Below are positions 56,545-64,000 of a stretch of 64,000 nt of DNA, one piece after another (position 1 is the first letter of the stretch; the number at the start of each line of letters is the position of its first letter). Both the position numbers and the translations under genes were made by a program. Origin of the DNA: Centrapalus pauciflorus (lineage: Eukaryota; Streptophyta; Magnoliopsida; Asterales; Asteraceae); the NCBI GenBank assembly GCA_020465985.1, contig JAANYP010004643.1, positions 93,410 to 157,409 on the forward strand, written 5' to 3'. Below the pieces are notes generated by a model, which was not told the origin of the DNA, made no database searches, and worked only from the letters and a program-made list of their open reading frames with translations.

Positions 56545-56565
56545 CCTATTTTCTTTCATGTGCAG
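56541..56565 (+). promoter_or_regulatory. Branch-point and splice-acceptor-like signature at the gag stop, Copia A-2
   Basis: CTAAC (56541-56545) overlaps the gag stop TAA, followed by a C/T tract and TGTGCAG ending at 56565. The next codon, GAG, is in pol frame. Apart from one nearby base it matches the A-1 sequence. Confidence 0.5.
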
Positions 56566-58994
56566 GAGATTACCACAGGTCCAAACAACAAGTGGTTCGT
56601 CGACAGTGGATGCTCCAGGCACATGACGGGGGAAAGAGGTCTACTTAAAGACTTCAAGGGTGGGAATCGGGGATTCGTATCATTCGCCGGTAACAAAGGA
56701 GGAAACATCACGGGTACCGGAGTGGTCACTAATGGGACGATCAAGTTGGACCAAGTTTATCACGTTGATAAACTGGTTCACAATCTCATTAGTGTATCTC
56801 AAATCTGTGACAAGAAGAACTCAGTGTTGTTCACGGACACTGAGGCATTAGTGCTAAAACCGGGATTCAAGAAACCTGAAGAATGGGTATTGATGCGGGC
56901 ACCAAGGAAGAACGACTTGTACATGCTTGATATGCACAAGCCAGAGACTTCGATGGGGCCAATTTGTTTATTATCCAAAGCTTCGGAGACGGAATCGGTA
57001 TTGTGGCACAGACGCATGGCTCACCTGCACGTAAGAAAGATGAACTACATAACGAAGAATGGATTGGTGCAAGGTGTGCCTATGAAGAGCTTTCAGTTCG
57101 AGGACAAGTGTCTACCATGCAAGAAGGGCAAACAACATAAGAAGACACATAAGTCCAAGACGCAGAACTCCATAACCTCAACATTCGATTTGTTGCATAT
57201 GGATCTTTTTGGTCCGATCAACAAAAGGAGTATAGGAGGTAGTAGGTTTTGTTTAGTTATCACTGACGATTACTCATGATTTTCTTGGGTTTTCTTTTTA
57301 GGTACAAAGGACGAGACGGCTTCCAAGCTCATCGGGTTCTTAGACCAAGTGGAGAATTCCTACGGAACAAGGGTTAAAAGGATACGTAGTGATAATGGAA
57401 CTGAGTTCAAAAACACTGTAATTGGTGTATATTGCCTATCAAAGGGCATAGTGCATCAATTCAGTGCACCATATGAACCTCAACAAAATGGGCTGGCCGA
57501 ACGTAAAAACAGGACACTAATTGAGGCAGCTAGGACTATGTTGTCGGATTCAAAGCTTCCTACCATGTTTTGGGGGGAGGCAGTGAATACCGCATGGCAC
57601 ATTTTAAACAGAGTCCTAACTGTAAAATCTTTGAACAAAACATGTTATGAAATTTTTAATAAACGGCCACCCAATTTAACTGGATTCGAACCGTTTGGGG
57701 TACCATGCACCTTACTGCGAACAAAACATCAACCGAAGTTTGGTGAAAAGGCTGACGAAGGATACTTCCTAGGTTATGTGCCGAACTCACCAAACAAATG
57801 AGTTTTTAATAAAACAAATGGTACAGTGGAAATTGTGTATAACATTGAAGTCACTAGTTATACACATGAACCCCAAACTGGTCCGGAATGGATATTTGAC
57901 TATGATAAATTATTTGAGTCATTTAACATTCCTTTGGATGATAATACAGGTACAATCGAAAAGGACATGGCGACGTTGCATCTGAATGACGATGGCCATA
58001 CCTTTCCGAGGACTACGTTTGAATCCACATCCGAGCCTACTGCGACTGTAGATGGATCTACAGAAGTTGCTGATCCAGAAGCACCTACCACTGAGAATCA
58101 GACTCAAGCATCAAGTTCCAACTCTGTGGAAATATCCACGAGTAGGAAAATGTAGACACTGAGCCTGTTCCCCCATTAGGTGAAATAGGATCTAACTTAG
58201 GAGATAATCTAAGGGTTGATGAGATAGAGACCTCTAGGATTAACAAGAATCATCCTATAGAAAGCATCATAGGAAATCCTAACGAGGGTGTGAGGACTAG
58301 GAGTAGTTTAAATAACAACACTGTGTTGTTGTCGATGATAAATGACTCCGAGTCATATCACACATGTCTCTATTCGTGTTTCATATCGCAAGTAGAGCCT
58401 AAAAATGTGCAAATGGCACTTAAGGATAACTCCTGGGTTGAAGCGTTGCAGGAAGAACTTTCGCAGTTTAGGAAACTAGAAGTGTGGGAGTTAGTTCCAT
58501 TACCTCGAGGGGAAGTTGCTATAGGAACCAAATGGGTTTTTAAGTGCAAAAGAGATGATCGGGGTATAGTCACGCGCAACAAGGCTAGGCTAGTTGTAAA
58601 GGGTTTCAACCAAGAGGAGGGAATCGATTACAACGAGGTTTTTGCACCAGTAGCAAGGCTGGAAGCCATTAGGTTGTTTCTAGCTTTTGCCTCCTTCAAG
58701 GGCTTTAAGGTATATCAATTAGATGTTAAGATTGCTTTCCTGTATGGGAAAGTGAAGGAGTTGGTTTATGTAGAACAACCGCCCGGATTTACAGATCCAA
58801 AATATCCTGATAGAGTATATCGCTTAGATAAGGCTCTATATGGATTGCATCAGGCACCTAGGGCATGGTATGAGACTCTATCCAACCATTTATTAGAGAA
58901 CGGGTTTGAAAGGGGTAGGATAGATAGTACTCTGTTTGTTAAGAGGAAGGGAGAACATTTTATCTTGGTACAAGTGTACGTCGATGATATCATT
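56545..58994 (+). pseudogene. pol: Copia A-2 pol: protease, integrase, RT start (broken, truncated)
   Basis: Protease has WFVDSGCSRHMTG. The integrase zinc region has LWHRRMAHLHVRKMN and CLPCKKGKQHKK. The core has LLHMDLFGP, then RSDNGTEFKNT (second Asp and neighbours intact, unlike A-1) and PQQNGLAERKNRTLIEA, which supplies the catalytic Glu. Stops: TGA at 57277-57279 in TDDYS-stop-FSW and TGA at 57799-57801 after SPNK. A one-base loss near 58130 shifts the frame. RT continues from 58290 (WVFKCKRDDRGIVTRNKAR, NEVFAPVARLEAIRL, YQLDVKIAFLYGKV) and ends at VQVYVDDI, where Gypsy A-3 begins. Confidence 0.93.
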
Positions 58995-61433
58995 TGTAAC
59001 ATCCGGCATTGAACCAGGTTAGCAACAACGACTTAATTAGTATTTAATGGCCAATTATAACCTAATAGGTGGTCATTAGAAATTAACCAAAGTGATTAAC
59101 AAGGTTCATGAAGAAATTCAACTCAATTCGAATCAAATTCATCGGTGCGATGAATCGGGAAATCAATTAATCCGATCGAATTACGATATGAGGGATTAAT
59201 TCAACTAAGTATATAATTAAATTATGATTAGTGACACTAATCATACACTAATATAATTACTTAACATTAATTATGCAAGACTAAAACAATTTATTAAAAC
59301 AATGCATCCATAAGTATTTTTGAAATTACAAGAAAAGGAAAATACAAGAATACATTTCTAAATACTTTTATACAAAAAAAAAAAAAAACAAAATACATCA
59401 TTTTAATACTTAGAAATCAGCCAACAACACAAGGGAACACACTTTTGTGTCCCTTTGACTTTTTATAAAAATATTGAAAAGAATTATTCACTTTTTCTAC
59501 TTTTCCAACATTTTGGTAAAGTATTAGACACCACCTTTATCATCATCATTTGCAAGACTAAAACTCTTCTATAAATAGAGGACTCATTTCCTCATTTCAT
59601 TCACACCTTCAAAGCATAAACACCCTCTCATTCTCTATAGAAAAATCGGCCAAAGGGCCTAGTGCAAGGCCAAGAACTTGCAACTTTGTTCTTCATATTT
59701 TCTTCAAGTGTTCTTGGTGTTCTTCAAGGGTTTTGGTGCATATCTTGCAAGAATTTCAATTTCTACTCAAAATCAAAATCCAAATACTTCAAAGTAAGTA
59801 AATACTAACTTATTTCATCATACATTTATGTTTATATAAGTCTTGCATAATATATATAATCACCAACAACAACAAGTTACATAAAAACTCAAGTTTATAA
59901 GTTTCTAGTTTTTATTTTTATGTTGTTTCTTTAATTGTGCATATGAATATATGAACACATTATAAACATGTTAATATTATGAAAACATGTGTTATATATG
60001 CGTTATATAACTTTTATAACTTTTATACAAGTAGTCTTTGAATAAACAACAAGAATCATAAGTTGTTTTAAGTTTATAAACTACGGATTTTCGGCAGAAA
60101 ATTTATATCGACTTTGAAAAATCATAACTAATTCATAACTCAACGAAATGAGTTTATTCTTGTCTCAAAAGTTAGATCTATGTCTTAACTATAGATCTGT
60201 AATTTTTCATAATTTATTTTGAAGTTTAAGACCTCCAGAAATTATTTGGGAAACCGAAAGTTTGACAGCTCAAAAATGGCCAACATAGCGTTTTTAACAA
60301 GCTTTTTCACCAACCTAAACAACTCGAAAAATGGCCGTTCTTGATTCTAAAAATCCTTTGTATATAGTAGTTTAATGTCCTAGAAAACCAAAGTCTAAAA
60401 CATTTTGGAGCTTGGTCAAAAACAGCCTCAAAGTAGGCCGAAAAACCTCCGAAAAAGCTGGAAAATTATATATACTTGACGTTTTAAGCAAATCTTATTT
60501 ATAAACTTGTAATGTTGGGTGATTTAGACATAAAAATCTATAAATATACCTATTATCATATATTAGTGATATTAAGTCCTTATTATCATTTAGGACTCGG
60601 TTAAACACCTCCGGTTTCATCACCCATCAAACAACGCACATTGCATTTTTTGCGCATATTTTGCCATCGCAATTCCGGTGAGTCTTCATAGTCCCATTTT
60701 TCACATTGTTATGCTTTGGGATGAAATACATGCTTCGTTTTTATATGGACACGAAAACTTCTCGATTCTATTAATGTATTACGTATGAGAATCTCCGCCC
60801 TTATATCATGAAATCGTTAGTTGCATTTGTTTGCAAGCGCGAATATATTGTGAATAGATCTATTGGGAGTCATGTCCCCCACTCGGGTTAGTGGTTAAGC
60901 TAACAGCGGGTGCATATATATTCAACACACGGTATTTTGGGAATACTGCTCGGGGCAAAACTTATTCTAATTAAGATTCGGTGACATGATGGTTTACGTA
61001 ATACATCTCATGGAATTTATGATTTTTATAAATTCAACGCATCTGATAATGTCCATACAACTAGTCTTTTCGTGTAAACCTATGAACTCACCAACAATTT
61101 TTGTTGACGTATTTTAGCATGTATTTTCAGGTAATTAAGGCAAGTGCGCCTTTGAATCCACCAACTTTCAAGCTTCCGCATTTCATGGAGTCGCATGCAT
61201 ATTTCGAAACTAACGAAGATTTGACTGCATTATTTTTGGACGCATTAATTATGTATTAAAATCTCTGTATTACGCGAACCTCATTTCTTTCATTTTGTAA
61301 AACATTATTACATTCTTAAGTTTTAATGATGTATTATTTCGAAAACGTCCATTTAGTGGTCGTTCGTTATAATTATGGTTACGCTTCCGCACTCGTCACG
61401 ACTCGCTACCAACCAAGGTAGCAGGGTGTGACA
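58995..61433 (+). repeat. Gypsy A-3 5' LTR (2439 bp)
   Basis: It starts TGTAACATCCGG, ends GGGTGTGACA and is the reverse-complement relative of 20748-23151 along its whole length, with moderate divergence. The TATAAATAG box is at 59570-59578. Confidence 0.95.
59570..59578 (+). promoter_or_regulatory. TATA box, Gypsy A-3 LTR
   Basis: TATAAATAG at the position conserved in the A-1 LTRs, with the nearby sequence GAGGACTCATTTCCTCATTTC. Confidence 0.65.
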
Positions 61434-61436
61434 GAT

Positions 61437-61449
61437 TGGTATCAGAGCC
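61437..61449 (+). promoter_or_regulatory. Primer binding site (Gypsy A-3)
   Basis: TGGTATCAGAGCC, three bases after the LTR end, complementary to the initiator Met tRNA. Confidence 0.93.
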
Positions 61450-61535
61450 ATAGTTATAGTGAACTGGGTTGCATTAGTACCTAGACTATAACTGTTACAA
61501 AAACTAAACTTTCTTCAAGAACTGTGAACACATAT

Positions 61536-62040
61536 ATGGACCCTGATGACAATAACATATCGAAATTCACCCCTAGGGAAAGGGTGTGACTAGCACAACG
61601 GGAGTCTATCCCGGTACCTGCCCATCAGCCAAGCCCGCTGCAGTAGTAACGGGCAAGCATAGGACAGTGGGGATGGATGCCTCACACTCTCCAACAGTGG
61701 AGATACGAAGAGGGGATCCAAATCCAGTTTGAAGTCAGAACACCATCTTCCTCTCAAGTGCCGACACTTACCTAGAAACCTATGTAACAAACGATGCCCC
61801 TGTTGGTGACAAGGGCCGCCAGACACGACCTCCAATTTCGACAAAATCCACCAAGAGGTCGGTGAGATCATTGCAAGGATTAAGCAGGAGGCAATGCAAA
61901 CCACCAATAAACCTTAGGCCAACCAGAATACCCAGGCGATTTAACAAGACGGAATCGACGATTGTGACAGCACCTAGCGGAGCACAAAGCCCACACTGCA
62001 GAACTAAGCCAACAACTTAACGCTCTGGAGTACGAGGAAA
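61536..62040 (+). pseudogene. Decayed Gypsy A upstream ORF (A-3)
   Basis: From the ATG at 61536 (MDPDDNNISK) pieces align with the intact ORF at 27844-28626: RERV and RESIPVPA (there RKRVNIPRRESIPVPT), GWMPHTLQQWR (WIPETLREWR), PSSSQVPTLT and QTMPLLVTRAARHDLQ (QTIPLLIARSTRHDHQ). The acidic N-terminal block is missing and stops interrupt the frame. The correspondence shows that the ORF is a regular component of the family. Confidence 0.7.
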
Positions 62041-62285
62041 CCCCGGAGGCATCTCTTTATGGTATTTCTCTAGGCTTTACTATCTGATATATCTTAGGGT
62101 AAATAAGGCTTAAGAATTTATCAGAAAATTTTGACCATATCACATACAAAGATTAAGTATCAAGAACTTTTATGAGGAATTAAGTTTTAACTACAACTCT
62201 GCGTAGGAATAGATAAAGCTGTGACTATCTGCCTAAGAAATTTCAAACCCGTAGACTTATCCTCTTACCCCATTAGATACCACTT

Positions 62286-63567
62286 ATGCATTTCTACTAT
62301 TTGATACTGGTGCTGATAGGAGCTTTATATCCACTAAGTTCACGAAGCTGATAAATTCCAGTAAGTGCTACTTATGCTATTGAGGTTGATGACAGTGAGA
62401 CGCTTAAGACAAATAATATAAGTCGAGGATGCTCCTTAGAATTAGTAGGCCGACTTTTTGAAACAGACATGATACCCATCAAACTGGGAAGTGTTTACGT
62501 GGACATAGGCATGGATTGGCTATCGAAAATCGTGTGGAAATAGTATGCAACAAGAACATAGTTCATATACCTTTAGCCAATAAGAAGGTCCTTACCGTCC
62601 AACGCAAAGCAAGAAATACCAAAGTAAGCATCATCTCTAGCATTAGGACCCTGAAGTGTTGATAGAGAGGGAGCCAAAGGGAAAGCGGCTCGAAAATATT
62701 CTTATTATTTATGGTTACCCCAAAGTTTTTCCAGAACACTTACCTGAACTCCAAACATCGAGGCAAGTCAAATTCAAAAATAGGCCTAGTATCAGGTGCG
62801 GTACCAGTGGCTCGAGCACCATGCCGATTAGCCCCATCAATAGTGTAAGAATCGTCCAACCAAATATAGGAGCTCTTAGATAAAGGGCCTATCAAACCGA
62901 GTTCCTGGCTTTGGAGGAGCTCCAGTTTTGTTCATAATGGAGAAGGATGGAACTTTCGGGATGTGCATCAATTACCGAGAAATTAAATAAGCTAAAAGAA
63001 CCAATACCCACTTCCAAGGATCAATGACTTGTTTGACAAAACTCCAAGAATTAAGCTTCTTATTCGAAAGATCGTCCTTAGGTCTGGTTATCCTCATGGG
63101 TTCGAGTTCACAAGAAAGAATTCCAAAGGACCGCTTTCAGATTCCGTTCGGTCATAATAAATTCCTATTAATGCCGTTGGAAATTAACCAGTGTCACCCA
63201 ACGGTACTCATGGACCTCAGTCGCTGAGTGTGCGCAAACCTTATATTGTAGACCAAATGTCGTGAGTGTATTCGCATGCATAGACTTTATCTATGCTACG
63301 CACGCACACTACGAACGACGGAAGCAGATGAGGCCACAATATTCTAACGACTTGCCTTTCTGAATTATCGAGAGAAACCAGACGAAAGACGAGAAAAGAA
63401 CCACTATATGCTCAGCTTTCTAAATTTGACTTTTGGTTTAGCGCGCGGTGAAATCCCTCTGGTTCCCGTGAACACCTTAGTAAAGGAATCCAAGTCGACC
63501 CCGCAACGATCACGTCTATCAGGAATTGGTCACACTCTTAGACCCCCCATCGAGATACGACAGTTCG
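62286..63567 (+). pseudogene. pol: Gypsy A-3 protease and RT remnant
   Basis: FLLFDTGADRSFISTKFTKL (protease, DTGA intact, about 62289) follows a deletion of gag. Then come GMDWLS, NKKVLTVQRKARNTKVSI, the shared deletion after LKC, YGYPKVFPEHLPELQ, and remnants of RT (INYREI, NKFLLMPL) and of the linker FLNLTFGLA / PPIEIRQF (about 63415-63560). No catalytic RT motif is legible. Confidence 0.8.
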
Positions 63568-64000
63568 CCCCCCCCCCCCCCCCCCACCCCTACCCCACCC
63601 CGTCCTCCAAGCACCCCTTAGCCACCCCCCACCCATCCCCATATGAAGCAATGTCTCAACCCGACCACGCCACGCCAATCCTAACAAAATGACCCGCTAA
63701 ACCCCGACATGTAGTCCTCTTTCCTTTCTTTATTTTTTTTCTTTTTTTTCTTTCTGCCCTTTTTTTCTTTGGGAACCCAGCTACGGACTCCACGAAAGCC
63801 CCCAAAGAGAAGACGAACTCCCATTTATTCCACGTTATTCAAGCACTCAAACTGTTGCGCGACCTATTTTTCCTACTTAACGAGCGAACGACGATAATTT
63901 ATAGACCCTTGTGACGCTTCCACACTGCCGCGCCCCCCCCTTCGCGATTCACCTCCCCACGCACACCCCACCCCCCCCGATAAGGCTAACCTCGCTTCCT
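63230..64000. other. Low-complexity, error-like terminal sequence
   Basis: Here the match to the A-2 copy collapses into many small indels and substitutions. An 18-base C run lies at 63568-63585, C/T homopolymers are frequent, and the last ~250 bases resemble nothing else in the window. This is most simply the uncorrected end of a contig or read. No gene seen. Confidence 0.6.

Larger units (their letters stand above)
52368..58994 (+). mobile_element. Copia A-2: Ty1/copia (SIRE/Maximus-like) with 5' LTR, truncated in RT
   Basis: It has a 645-bp 5' LTR, PBS, a 640-base leader, gag and pol. It inserted into the Gypsy B-3 LTR and was itself interrupted at 58995 by Gypsy A-3, directly after the codons for YVDDI. 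The 3' half would lie beyond the window. Confidence 0.93.
58995..64000 (+). mobile_element. Gypsy A-3: plus-strand Gypsy A copy, decayed, runs off the window
   Basis: It has a 5' LTR (58995-61433), PBS, upstream ORF remnant, then a gag deletion leading straight to protease and RT remnants. It is inserted in the Copia A-2 RT. Its pol shares deletions with A-2. The sequence deteriorates from about 62.9 kb and is unreadable after about 63.6 kb. Confidence 0.88.

Noticed and set aside
61590..61907. 105-codon minus-strand ORF
   Set aside because: It is the antisense of the decayed Gypsy A upstream ORF, which has matching protein blocks on the plus strand. No coding features of its own.
63408..63692. 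94-codon ORF rich in proline
   Set aside because: It runs through the poly-C tract and the error-like terminal sequence. Only its start matches RT linker remnants of Gypsy A.

Overview
This is plant nuclear DNA made almost entirely of nested LTR retrotransposons. I see no convincing host gene, tRNA, rRNA or CRISPR array. The reasons for calling it plant are Ty1/copia elements with SIRE/Maximus-type gag, Ty3/gypsy elements with a chromodomain-like C-terminus and initiator-Met-tRNA primer sites, 5-bp target duplications, a MITE and AT-rich spacers. The gag proteins and the ORF downstream of pol resemble, from memory, Asteraceae elements such as those of Tanacetum. That placement is an inference.

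I use working family names. 'Copia A' is SIRE/Maximus-like and has two copies: A-1 at 1-4600 continuing at 12497-13313, and A-2 at 52368-58994. 'Copia S' is SIRE/Maximus-like with an extra 3' ORF, at 4601-12491. 'Gypsy A' is Tekay/Del-like with 2.4-kb LTRs: A-1 at 20748-31176 (minus), A-2 at 41333-46267 (minus) and A-3 at 58995-64000 (plus). 'Gypsy B' is a second chromodomain-type lineage: B-1 at 13776-31566 (plus), B-2 at 33985-48088 (minus) and B-3 at 49525-52367 (minus).

Nesting gives a relative chronology. Copia S inserted in the reverse transcriptase region of Copia A-1, with target duplication GTTTT. Gypsy A-1 and a MITE-like foldback element inserted in the 3' LTR of Gypsy B-1. Gypsy A-2 lies in the 5' LTR of Gypsy B-2, whose outer duplication is ATCTT. 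Copia A-2 inserted in the LTR of Gypsy B-3, and Gypsy A-3 then interrupted Copia A-2 exactly at its reverse transcriptase active site. Non-element spacers are 13314-13775, 31567-33979 and 48094-49524, the last partly LTR-like. The final ~0.8 kb looks like poor-quality sequence rather than normal DNA.

All gag and pol genes carry stops, frameshifts or deletions, so nothing here looks autonomous. The features most worth a second look are: an intron-like 90-94 bp insertion at the same phase-0 position of the RT region in two diverged Gypsy B copies; a branch point plus splice acceptor signature built into the gag stop codon of all three Copia elements; a former PPT and relict U3 upstream of the extra 3' ORF of Copia S; an uncharacterised acidic/coiled-coil ORF upstream of gag in Gypsy A; and short palindromic motif arrays in the LTRs of separate families.
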